Origin: Prevotellaceae bacterium
Lineage (GTDB): Bacteria > Bacteroidota > Bacteroidia > Bacteroidales > Bacteroidaceae
Length of the DNA stretch: 8,351 bases
Direction of reading: 5' to 3'
Assembly (NCBI GenBank): GCA_021204715.1
Contig: JAJPYW010000216.1
Coordinates: forward strand, 1 to 8,351
Both the position numbers and the translations under genes were made by a program. The notes under the pieces were generated by a model that searched no databases, was not told the DNA's origin, and saw only the letters and a program-made list of their open reading frames with translations. Below, piece after piece: positions 1-5,542 of the stretch (position 1 is its first letter; each line of letters starts with the position of its first letter).

Positions 1-10
1 GTCTTTGCCG

Positions 11-685
11 TCATACCTCAATGCACAGAGTTTTGTCGGTTCGCTCTTTTATGGGCATCATGGTATCGAAAGTTTTGTAAACGTCAGATTTGTTGATGAT
101 TTTCCCTAAATAGCGGTCGATGAGCGTCTTTGGGTGCATTATCGCTTTTATATGGTCGTTGTGATTACAATATAATATATCCGGATTATAGGTCGATAGG
201 GACGGGGTTTGCCCCATTTCTTCCAATATTTCTTTTGAAGGAAGGTCGCCCTGTTTCGCCGCTGCTTCATACCATTTAACAGCTATACCGAGATCTATCT
301 CCACACCCATGCCAAACCTGAAGCATTGCCCTAAATTGTATTGGGCTTTTACATAGTTCCAACTTGCCGCCTCCATGAATAATCTAATGGCTTTATCCTC
401 ATCCTTTTCCACGCCCACACCATTGTTATAGCATGCGCCCAAGCTGTTGCAAGCGGCACTGTTCCCTTTTGCAGCCGCCATGCTCCACCACTTGGCTGCT
501 TGTACGTCGTCTTTCTCCACGCCGTTCCCTTCGTAATAACACCATGCCAAGAAGTCTTGCGCTTCCGATGAACCTGCTTCTGCCATCGCGGTCCATTGAT
601 CTATGAGCGGACTGTTACACCAAGGACATTTAATACTGTATCGGCCGATAATCTTCCCGCATTTGCCGCACCGCAGTTGTTCCAT
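11..685 (-). CDS. Zinc-ribbon and Sel1-repeat protein
   Basis: A 224-residue protein with no signal peptide or membrane segment, so probably cytoplasmic. The N-terminus has two CxxC knuckles (C6-C9 and C20-C23) spaced like a short zinc ribbon. Three Sel1-type (TPR-like) repeats follow at about 40-75, 76-111 and 112-147. Each has the A-x-x-x-L-(A/G)-x-C-(Y/F) first helix, a G-x-G-V-E turn (YEGNGVEKD, YNNGVGVEKD, FRFGMGVEID) and an A-x-(K/R)-(W/L) second helix. Residues 150-224 match nothing I recognise. Sel1 repeats generally act as protein-binding scaffolds; the partner here is unknown. It is the second gene of a minus-strand pair, starting 28 bases after the stop of the LRR gene, so it is probably co-transcribed with it. 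The start is the ATG just before the first Cys pair; no Shine-Dalgarno sequence is visible. Family assignment is firm, function is not. Confidence 0.85.
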   Translation of the reverse strand: MEQLRCGKCGKIIGRYSIKCPWCNSPLIDQWTAMAEAGSSEAQDFLAWCYYEGNGVEKDDVQAAKWWSMAAAKGNSAACNSLGACYNNGVGVEKDEDKAIRLFMEAASWNYVKAQYNLGQCFRFGMGVEIDLGIAVKWYEAAAKQGDLPSKEILEEMGQTPSLSTYNPDILYCNHNDHIKAIMHPKTLIDRYLGKIINKSDVYKTFDTMMPIKERTDKTLCIEV

Positions 686-713
686 ATTTGTCGTATTTTC
701 AATGCAATTATTT

Positions 714-1904
714 CTATTGTTTGATTATCTCTATCCGCCTGAACATCCCCTTGGTGAGCATGCGTTTGAATTTCGCTCTCACGGCCGCCTCGTCGCTTGC
801 TTCAGCGCACAGTATCCGTATCTTCGTCAAGCTCCAGCAGTTGCTGAAAGCGTTCTCGCCTATGGAAAGCAAGCTGTCGGGCAAAGTGATGGTCGTCAAC
901 AACCCGGTGGAGGGAATCAGCGTGAACGGCTCGTAAATAAAGGGATGCTTGTTGTAGCTTTTGATCTTCTTTTGCCAAAACGCGTTCCGGCAGATAGCTT
1001 GCGTCCCTTCACGGACGGTGTATTCCCATGGCGTAGGGTTGTCATAATCGAGCTTGCACCGCAACAACCGCTTGCCGTCCTTGCTGTATGAAACGCCGTA
1101 TTCATCTGTCGTGGCTTCCTTTAAATCTTCTTCCGAAACGTAGGTCGAGGGGCATCCCTTGACGCGCATGTATTTGTGAAGTCCGTTGGGTATAAGGCTC
1201 TTGAACTTTTTGATGACAAGCGGCTCGTTGGCGTCGGGCGGACAGTCTATATAGATTCTTTCCAACTGCTTGAAGCCATCGTAAAATGTAGTTCTCTGGG
1301 TGGATGCCAAGCCTACGGGAAACTCTATGACATGACCCGTGAAGTAGGCGAGTGTGAAGTTTCTAAAGGATCGTACATAATCGGGAACTTTCAAATAATC
1401 GGGCTTGCCCACAAGTGCGATGGCGGTGGTGCCTTGTATCAACAGATTGTTTTCAATCTTGAAGAAGGGCGATTTATTGGTTATCTGCAAATCGCTGTGG
1501 GTGCCGAAGGCATTGTTGGTTATTTCTCTAAGGCTTTCAGGCAAGGCTATTTTCAGCAGGCTGTCACACCTGGCAAATGCGTTGGCTCCAATTGAGAGCA
1601 AGCCTTCAGGCAGGTTCACGGACTTAAGACAGGGACAATCCCTGAAAGCGTTTCTACCAATGACGGTCAAACTCTTGGGAAGGACTATCGCGGTTAAATG
1701 GTCACATCTGTAAAAAGCCCTTTCGCAGATAACTTCCGTTCCTTCGCGCACGGCATAGTTCTCCAATCTATTCTCCCTGTATGCCAATAACTTCTTGCCG
1801 TCTTTGCTGTAGGCCACACCGAATTCATCCAATAGATAATCTTGGCCTTCGAAGTATGCCAACTCGGCAATGGAATACAATGGTTTGTTCTCTTGTGTGT
1901 CCAT
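714..1904 (-). CDS. BspA-like leucine-rich repeat (LRR_5) protein
   Basis: A 396-residue protein built of BspA/LRR_5 repeats. The cleanest are at about residues 67-133 (LTAIVLPKSLTVIGRNAF, then LKSVNLPEGLLSIGANAF, then LLKIALPESLREITNNAF) and at 336-362 (LTTITLPDSLLSIGENAF). The protein is two copies of one module. Each copy opens with DE(F/Y)GV(A/S)YSKDGK(K/R)LL (from residues 26 and 267), continues with Y-x-VREGT-x-x-IC-x-x-AF, and closes with a C-x8-11-KFK-x-(L/M) tail (about 221-250 and 366-396). BspA-like proteins are often secreted and bind host or matrix proteins, but this one has no signal peptide or anchor, so an intracellular or non-classical location is more likely. It is the first gene of a pair with the Sel1-repeat gene. 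The ATG at 1904 is preceded by a purine-rich AT stretch but no clear Shine-Dalgarno sequence. Exact function is unknown. Confidence 0.85.
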   Translation of the reverse strand: MDTQENKPLYSIAELAYFEGQDYLLDEFGVAYSKDGKKLLAYRENRLENYAVREGTEVICERAFYRCDHLTAIVLPKSLTVIGRNAFRDCPCLKSVNLPEGLLSIGANAFARCDSLLKIALPESLREITNNAFGTHSDLQITNKSPFFKIENNLLIQGTTAIALVGKPDYLKVPDYVRSFRNFTLAYFTGHVIEFPVGLASTQRTTFYDGFKQLERIYIDCPPDANEPLVIKKFKSLIPNGLHKYMRVKGCPSTYVSEEDLKEATTDEYGVSYSKDGKRLLRCKLDYDNPTPWEYTVREGTQAICRNAFWQKKIKSYNKHPFIYEPFTLIPSTGLLTTITLPDSLLSIGENAFSNCWSLTKIRILCAEASDEAAVRAKFKRMLTKGMFRRIEIIKQ

Positions 1905-1972
1905 ATCGTTCTCTTTATTTATATTCCGCCGCCCGCTCTTTTATCATCTTTGTCGGGCGATGGATTTGGCGG

Positions 1973-1980
1973 CAAAGATA
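1973..1980 (-). promoter_or_regulatory. Candidate -7 box for the LRR/Sel1 pair
   Basis: On the minus strand this reads TATCTTTG, a full match to the Bacteroidetes -7 consensus TAnnTTTG, 68 bases upstream of the LRR start codon. No TTTG is seen at the expected -33 distance. Immediately upstream, an inverted repeat GGTGGC-CGC-GCCACC (1984-1998, plus-strand reading) occupies the spacer where a regulator could bind. On the plus strand that repeat is followed by TTTT, but no plus-strand transcript is known here to be terminated. Downstream, GCCCG/CGGGC (1931-1935 with 1954-1958) can form a hairpin in the 5' untranslated region. Confidence 0.45.
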
Positions 1981-2193
1981 GGCGGTGGCCGCGCCACCTT
2001 TTGTCGTAATGGGAATAATTTGTCAGGTTCTCAGTATATTTAACATTTCAAGCTGGTCGGGGTAGTGTCGCGCTGCGGTGTGGTGCCGCCTCTTTCCTCG
2101 CCTCCCCCAAGCGCCACGGTGTAAAAGCTCTCAAAAAAGTATAAATAGCGGTGGAATGTAGCTGCGGGCCTCGTTTATAACCACGTTTTTTTG

Positions 2194-2201
2194 TAACTTT
2201 G
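2194..2201 (+). promoter_or_regulatory. Candidate -7 box for gpmI
   Basis: TAACTTTG matches the Bacteroidetes -7 consensus TAnnTTTG, 119 bases upstream of the gpmI start. A clear TTTG -33 box is not visible at 19-21 bases; the upstream DNA is AT-rich (GTTTATAA at 2173-2180). A transcript would begin at about 2206-2209, just before the structured leader at 2213-2280. That placement supports both calls. Confidence 0.5.
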
Positions 2202-2212
2202 CAGCAAGAGAA

Positions 2213-2280
2213 TGTAACGGTTCCTATAGGCTGTAGGAGCGGTGACGCCTTTCCGGACACGTCCGTGGGAATCCGTTGCA
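2213..2280 (+). other. Predicted structured mRNA leader of gpmI
   Basis: TGTAACGG (2213-2220) pairs throughout with CCGTTGCA (2273-2280, one T-G wobble). TTCC (2221-2224) continues the helix with GGAA (2268-2271) across a single bulged base at 2272, giving 12 pairs. The 43-base interior can hold a hairpin CGGA-CACG-TCCG (2254-2265) and either AGGC/GCCT (2228-2231 with 2247-2250) or GCG-GTGA-CGC with a GNRA-type loop (2239-2248), that is, a three-way junction. CCGGA just before the start codon (2312-2316) is complementary to TCCGG at 2252-2256, which could couple the fold to translation. I do not recognise a named riboswitch class. The pairing was found by eye, with no folding or covariation test. 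Confidence 0.4.
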
Positions 2281-2320
2281 CGACAGACAACCTAAGCAAT
2301 CAATTTAAAAACCGGATAAT

Positions 2321-3844
2321 ATGAAAAAGAAAGCCCTTTTAATGATTTTGGACGGTTGGGGAATAGGCGACCGCGGGAAAGACGACGTGATTTACAATAT
2401 GCCCACACCTTATTGGGACCACTTGCTTGCCAACTATCCCAACGGACAGTTGCAGGCCAGCGGCGAGAATGTGGGACTGCCCGACGGACAGATGGGCAAC
2501 TCGGAAGTGGGACACTTGAACATCGGCACCGGCCGCATCGTTTACCAAGACTTGGTGAAGATTAACCGCGCCTGTGCCGACGGATCTATCTCGAAGAACA
2601 AAGAAGTGGTATCGGCCTACAGCTATGCCAAGGAGCGCGGCAAGTCTGTCCATATCTTGGGTTTGGTGTCCAACGGTGGCGTGCACAGCTCCATGGTTCA
2701 TCTTTTCAAGCTGTGCGACATCGCCAAGGAGTATGGCATAGCGCACACCTACATCCACTGCTTCATGGACGGCCGCGACACCGACCCGCAGAGCGGCAAG
2801 GGATTCATCGCGCAGTTGCAGGAACACTTGGCACAGTCCACCGGCATTGTGGCCTCCATCATCGGCCGTTTCTACGCCATGGACCGCGACAAGCGTTGGG
2901 AACGTATCAAGGTGGCCTACGACCAAGTGGTGAACGGCCAAGGCAAGGTGGCTACTGACATGGTGCAGGCCATGCAGGAGTCGTATGACGAGGGCGTGAC
3001 CGACGAGTTCATCAAGCCCATTGTGAACGGCGCGTGCGACGGGACCATCAAGGAGGGTGACGTGGTTATCTTCTTCAACTTCCGCAACGACCGTGCCAAG
3101 GAACTCACCATCGTTTTGACACAGCAGGACATGCCCGAACACGGCATGCACACCATTCCCGGCCTGCAGTATTACTGCATGACGCCCTACGACGCCTCCT
3201 TCCAAGGCCTGCACATACTCTTCGACAAAGAGAACGTGCAGAACACGCTGGCCGAGTACCTGTCGGGCTGCGGCAAAAAGCAGCTTCACATCGCCGAGAC
3301 CGAGAAGTACGCGCACGTCACCTTCTTCTTCAACGGCGGGCGCGAGAAGCCTTTCGAGAACGAAGACCGCATCTTGGTGCCTTCGCCCAAGGTAGCCACC
3401 TACGACTTAAAGCCCGAGATGAGCGCCTACGAAGTGAAGGATAAATTGGTGGAAGCCATTGGCACCTGCAAGTATGATTTCATTGTGGTGAACTACGCCA
3501 ACGGCGACATGGTGGGGCATACGGGCGTGTACACGGCCATACAAAAGGCGGTGACAGCCATCGACGCTTGCGTGAACGCCACCGTGGAGGCGGCCCGCGC
3601 CAACGGCTACGAGGTAATCATCATAGCCGACCACGGCAACGCCGACCACGCCTTGAACGAAGACGGCTCGCCCAACACGGCGCACTCCTTGAACCCCGTG
3701 CCCTTCATCTACGTGGCCGACGGCAACAAGAACGCCAAGATTAAGGAAGGTGGCGTGCTGGCCGATGTTGCGCCCTCTATCCTGCACATCATGGGGATTC
3801 CGCAGCCGGCGGAGATGACGGGACATAACTTGATAATGGATTAA
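2321..3844 (+). CDS. gpmI: 2,3-bisphosphoglycerate-independent phosphoglycerate mutase
   Basis: Interconverts 3-phosphoglycerate and 2-phosphoglycerate in glycolysis and gluconeogenesis through a phosphoserine intermediate, using two Mn2+ ions. The 507 residues match the usual family length. The metal-binding alkaline-phosphatase-like core is complete: D11 in LILDGWG, the phosphorylated serine S61 in [13 protein letters not shown]396 and H400 in NGDMVGH, D437 and H438 in ADHGNAD, and H455 in AHSLNPVP. The inserted phosphotransferase domain shows SNGGVHSS (117-124), GRDTDP (151-156), [12 protein letters not shown] (182-193) and RNDRAK (255-260). [15 protein letters not shown] (326-340) is the usual substrate-binding stretch. 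The start is the ATG at 2321, with only a weak GGA four bases upstream. It appears monocistronic: its own -7 box and leader lie upstream and an intrinsic terminator follows 22 bases after the stop. It is cytoplasmic and nothing is missing. Confidence 0.98.
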   Translation: MKKKALLMILDGWGIGDRGKDDVIYNMPTPYWDHLLANYPNGQLQASGENVGLPDGQMGNSEVGHLNIGTGRIVYQDLVKINRACADGSISKNKEVVSAYSYAKERGKSVHILGLVSNGGVHSSMVHLFKLCDIAKEYGIAHTYIHCFMDGRDTDPQSGKGFIAQLQEHLAQSTGIVASIIGRFYAMDRDKRWERIKVAYDQVVNGQGKVATDMVQAMQESYDEGVTDEFIKPIVNGACDGTIKEGDVVIFFNFRNDRAKELTIVLTQQDMPEHGMHTIPGLQYYCMTPYDASFQGLHILFDKENVQNTLAEYLSGCGKKQLHIAETEKYAHVTFFFNGGREKPFENEDRILVPSPKVATYDLKPEMSAYEVKDKLVEAIGTCKYDFIVVNYANGDMVGHTGVYTAIQKAVTAIDACVNATVEAARANGYEVIIIADHGNADHALNEDGSPNTAHSLNPVPFIYVADGNKNAKIKEGGVLADVAPSILHIMGIPQPAEMTGHNLIMD

Positions 3845-3866
3845 AAAATGACAAATTGGTAATAGG

Positions 3867-3892
3867 AAGCGGTTGGTAACAGCCGCTTTTCT
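3867..3892 (+). terminator. Intrinsic terminator of gpmI
   Basis: AAGCGGTT (3867-3874) pairs with AGCCGCTT (3881-3888), including one T-G wobble, around a six-base loop. A T-rich tail (TTTT-C-TTTG) overlaps and follows the stem. It lies 22 bases after the gpmI stop codon, as expected for the end of that transcript. Confidence 0.8.
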
Positions 3893-3942
3893 TTGTATTT
3901 TACAAATTTTGCATGTAAAGCATGAAAAATCCTTGCTAAACA

Positions 3943-3974
3943 TTTGGCAGTGTGGATTTAAACCGTTATCTTTG
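3943..3974 (+). promoter_or_regulatory. Complete Bacteroidetes-type promoter of the candidate RNA
   Basis: TTTG at 3943-3946 and TATCTTTG at 3967-3974 are separated by 20 bases, matching the TTTG / TAnnTTTG consensus of the main Bacteroidetes sigma factor. It is the best promoter in the window. It lies between the gpmI terminator and a second terminator at 4115-4149, so its transcript should start at about 3980 and contain no long reading frame. Confidence 0.75.
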
Positions 3975-3979
3975 CCACA

Positions 3980-4149
3980 AATAAAGTAGAGGATTGAAAT
4001 ATTATCCGCTTTGACGGCGTGAGGTTGACAAGAGGCGAAGCGCGGATGCATCCTTGAAATGTTTTAAGATGAGACTCTCTCTAAATAGCGTTTTTTCATG
4101 TATTATTGACTCTGGTCACCCTCGCTCGTGAGAGCGGGGGTGACTTTTT
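3980..4149 (+). ncRNA. Candidate small RNA or terminated leader RNA, about 170 nt
   Basis: Bounded by its own promoter and a strong intrinsic terminator, with no convincing protein. Helix P1 is GAGGAT (3989-3994) with ATCCTT (4050-4055, one wobble). Helix P2 is CGCTTTG (4007-4013) with CGAAGCG (4036-4042, one wobble), extended by ATC/GAT (4004-4006 with 4045-4047) across a two-base bulge. The P2 loop (4014-4035) contains GTGAGGTTGAC (4019-4029), which can pair at 10 of 11 positions (one wobble) with the left arm of the terminator (4115-4125). TTGAAAT occurs twice (3994-4000 and 4054-4060), each copy overlapping one strand of P1. It could be a free small RNA, or a conditional terminator for the XRE-cupin gene starting 177 bases past its end. 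That gene has its own promoter, which favours the first view. I do not recognise it as 6S, SRP, tmRNA or a named riboswitch; the exact 5' end is estimated. Confidence 0.5.
4115..4149 (+). terminator. Strong intrinsic terminator
   Basis: A 13-base-pair stem (4115-4127 with 4132-4144, a single T-G wobble) closed by the GNRA-type tetraloop GTGA and followed directly by TTTTT. It ends the transcript from the promoter at 3943-3974 before the XRE-cupin gene. The left arm is also complementary to an upstream loop (4019-4029), giving a possible competing, anti-terminating pairing. Confidence 0.85.
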
Positions 4150-4196
4150 ATATAGACCTGTCATCGATTTTTTTCATCACATTTTCGCCGCTAATG

Positions 4197-4228
4197 GTTG
4201 CAAGTCGAGGAAAGATTCTTTATATTTG
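4197..4228 (+). promoter_or_regulatory. Promoter of the XRE-cupin regulator gene
   Basis: GTTG (4197-4200, one mismatch to TTTG) and TATATTTG (4221-4228, full match to TAnnTTTG) are 20 bases apart. Transcription would begin at about 4233-4236, leaving a leader of about 90 bases before the ATG at 4326. This lets the gene be expressed independently of read-through past the terminator at 4115-4149. Confidence 0.6.
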
Positions 4229-4249
4229 TGGAATGAGAATGTCCCGGCT

Positions 4250-4263
4250 GCCGGCCGGCCGGC
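4250..4263 (+). repeat. GC-only palindrome in the XRE-cupin leader
   Basis: GCCGGCCGGCCGGC is a perfect 14-base palindrome made of three CCGG units. In RNA it can form a 5-pair hairpin with a CCGG loop, or its left part can pair with CCGGC at 4279-4283. An outer helix ATGAGA/TCTCAT (4233-4238 with 4287-4292) encloses it. It lies between the promoter and the start codon of the regulator gene. It could be a leader structure or an operator; nothing in the sequence decides which. Confidence 0.4.
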
Positions 4264-4315
4264 GCTGCGGGCTTGCAACCGGCGTCTCTCATGCATTGTT
4301 TATCCACATAAACCC

Positions 4316-4320
4316 GGAGG
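4316..4320 (+). promoter_or_regulatory. Ribosome binding site of the XRE-cupin gene
   Basis: GGAGG lies five bases before the ATG at 4326. A good Shine-Dalgarno match is uncommon in Bacteroidetes and the other genes here lack one this strong. It supports ATG 4326 over the in-frame upstream ATGs at 4233 and 4239, which lie at or next to the predicted transcription start. Confidence 0.7.
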
Positions 4321-4325
4321 ATGTT

Positions 4326-4904
4326 ATGGATACTAATAAATTCGTAGGCGAGAAAATAAAGGAACTGCGCGAGAGCCGTTCCCTGAGCAGGGAAGAGTTG
4401 GCCGCCCAAAGCGGTATTCCCGTATCGCAGTTGGAACGCATAGAGACCAACGCCGATTTGCCTTCGTTGGCCCCGCTCATCAAGATTGCGCGGGTGCTTG
4501 GCGTGCGGCTTGGCACGCTCTTGGACGAAGAGGATGAAAACGGTCCCGTGGTATGCCGCAAGGGTGAGGTGCAGAACAGCATCACCTTCTCCAACAACGC
4601 CATAGAGAGCCGCCGCCACATGGTGTACCACTCCTTGTCGCGCTCCAAGGCCAACCGCCACATGGAGCCGTTCTTCATCGACGTCACCCCCACCGACAAC
4701 CAAGAGTTCGTACTCTCCACGCACGAAGGCGAGGAGTTCATTCTCGTCATGGAGGGAACCATGGAGATAACCTACGGCAAGTATGCTTACCTGTTGAACG
4801 AGGGCGACAGCATCTATTACGACTCCATCGTGCCCCACCACGTGCACGCCGCCCGTCCCGGCGAAGCCGCCAAGATATTAGCGGTGATTTACACGCCCAT
4901 TTAA
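4326..4904 (+). CDS. XRE-family transcriptional regulator with C-terminal cupin domain
   Basis: A 192-residue cytoplasmic DNA-binding protein. Residues 8-64 form an XRE/Cro-type helix-turn-helix (GEKIKELRESRSLSREELA, then SGIPVSQLERIE as turn and recognition helix, then PSLAPLIKIARVLGV). Residues about 116-190 form a single cupin barrel with HEGEEFILVMEG (133-144) and GDSIYYDSIVPHHVHA (160-175); H133, E137 and H172/H174 are candidate metal ligands. This HTH-cupin layout is that of the small-molecule-sensing PuuR/SutR-type regulators, but the ligand and target genes are unknown. The frame is open upstream to 4128, but GGAGG before ATG 4326 and the family start just before the HTH favour the short form. 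It has its own promoter and a GC-rich leader, and converges on luxS with 10 bases between stop codons. No terminator is visible between them. Confidence 0.93.
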   Translation: MDTNKFVGEKIKELRESRSLSREELAAQSGIPVSQLERIETNADLPSLAPLIKIARVLGVRLGTLLDEEDENGPVVCRKGEVQNSITFSNNAIESRRHMVYHSLSRSKANRHMEPFFIDVTPTDNQEFVLSTHEGEEFILVMEGTMEITYGKYAYLLNEGDSIYYDSIVPHHVHAARPGEAAKILAVIYTPI

Positions 4905-4914
4905 GCTGCCGTTG

Positions 4915-5403
4915 TCAAGCCACCGTGCCGGGGTAGCGCATGTTCTCTTCCTTCATGCACTCCAACACCTCGTGCAGGTACTTGGCCGCTTCCCACCGCG
5001 CCATGGGCAGGTCGTGCAGCAAGTAGTTGCCGCAATCCTGCGGCGCGGCGCCGGGCACTTCACCCTCGTAAGAGGCGATAAAGCGGAATGTGTCGCGCAG
5101 CACCGGCAGGATGTCTTGGGGCTGCAGGTCGCCTTTCAAGAGCAGGTAGTTGCCCGTGAGACAGCCCATGGGCCCCCAATAGACGACGCGCTCTTTCCAA
5201 TCGGGACGGTTGCGCAGGTAGGTGGCGGCCAAGTGCTCAATGGTGTGCAAGGCGCCCTGTCCCAAGGCGGGCTCGCGGCCCGGCGCTTTCATGCGGATGT
5301 CGAATGTGGTGACGGTTTCGCCGCCCACTTGGTCTTTGCGCGACACGTACACACCGCGCAGCAGGCGGTTGTGGTCGATGGTGAAACTGGGTATCTTTTC
5401 CAT
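4915..5403 (-). CDS. luxS: S-ribosylhomocysteine lyase (AI-2 synthase)
   Basis: Cleaves S-ribosylhomocysteine to homocysteine and 4,5-dihydroxypentane-2,3-dione, the precursor of the AI-2 signal, as part of the activated methyl cycle. The 162 residues fit the family. The Fe/Zn-binding motif HTIEH gives ligands H53 and H57, and C124 in DCGNYLLHDL is the third. E56 and C81 in GPMGCLTG are the catalytic residues. I chose ATG 5403 because family members of this type start at MEKIPSFTIDH; in-frame ATGs at 5433 and 5442 would add 10 or 13 unmatched residues. There is no Shine-Dalgarno sequence and no -7 box in the 139 bases upstream, so it is probably transcribed with mtnN, whose product supplies its substrate. 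A pfs-luxS gene pair is also known in Porphyromonas gingivalis. No terminator is visible at its 3' end. Confidence 0.97.
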   Translation of the reverse strand: MEKIPSFTIDHNRLLRGVYVSRKDQVGGETVTTFDIRMKAPGREPALGQGALHTIEHLAATYLRNRPDWKERVVYWGPMGCLTGNYLLLKGDLQPQDILPVLRDTFRFIASYEGEVPGAAPQDCGNYLLHDLPMARWEAAKYLHEVLECMKEENMRYPGTVA

Positions 5404-5488
5404 ACGTAATGTGGTTTGCCGGCTGTCGTTCATGCTGTGCATGGCGACAGTTTCCTTTGTATCTAAAATAATTCGTTTACCGCCCCGG

Positions 5489-5504
5489 CAAGTTCTTGAA
5501 CTTG
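5489..5504. repeat. Inverted repeat between mtnN and luxS
   Basis: CAAGTTC and GAACTTG, perfect 7-base arms, are separated by two bases in the 139-base gap between the two genes. The short direct repeats TTACCGCC (5477-5484) and TAACCGCC (5505-5512) flank it, and CCGG lies on both sides (5485-5488, 5511-5514). No T-run follows in either direction, so it is not an ordinary intrinsic terminator. It could be a protein-binding site or an RNA hairpin that sets relative expression of the two genes. Confidence 0.4.
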
Positions 5505-5542
5505 TAACCGCCGGCAGTCTATTTCCTTTCCCAATGACAGGT

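Noticed and set aside
1..10. Partial -7 box (TCTTTG) at the left edge on the plus strand
   Set aside because: The base at position 1 is G where the TAnnTTTG motif needs A, so it does not match.
2048..2299. 83-codon minus-strand frame upstream of gpmI
   Set aside because: It covers the gpmI -7 box and leader helix, has no recognisable features and no promoter of its own.
2339..3316. Long antisense open frame across gpmI (325 codons, minus)
   Set aside because: A shadow of GC-rich codon use in a fully intact gpmI; its protein shows no domain and is a low-complexity His/Val/Gly/Leu run.
4069..4131. 20-codon frame as a leader peptide gene
   Set aside because: No Shine-Dalgarno sequence and no run of one amino acid as in classic attenuation peptides; kept only as a note on the candidate RNA.
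3980..4149. 6S RNA, SRP RNA or a named riboswitch
   Set aside because: No rod with a central open bubble (6S), no GGAAGG-type apical loop (SRP), and no conserved core that I recognise of the TPP, SAM, cobalamin or c-di-GMP classes.
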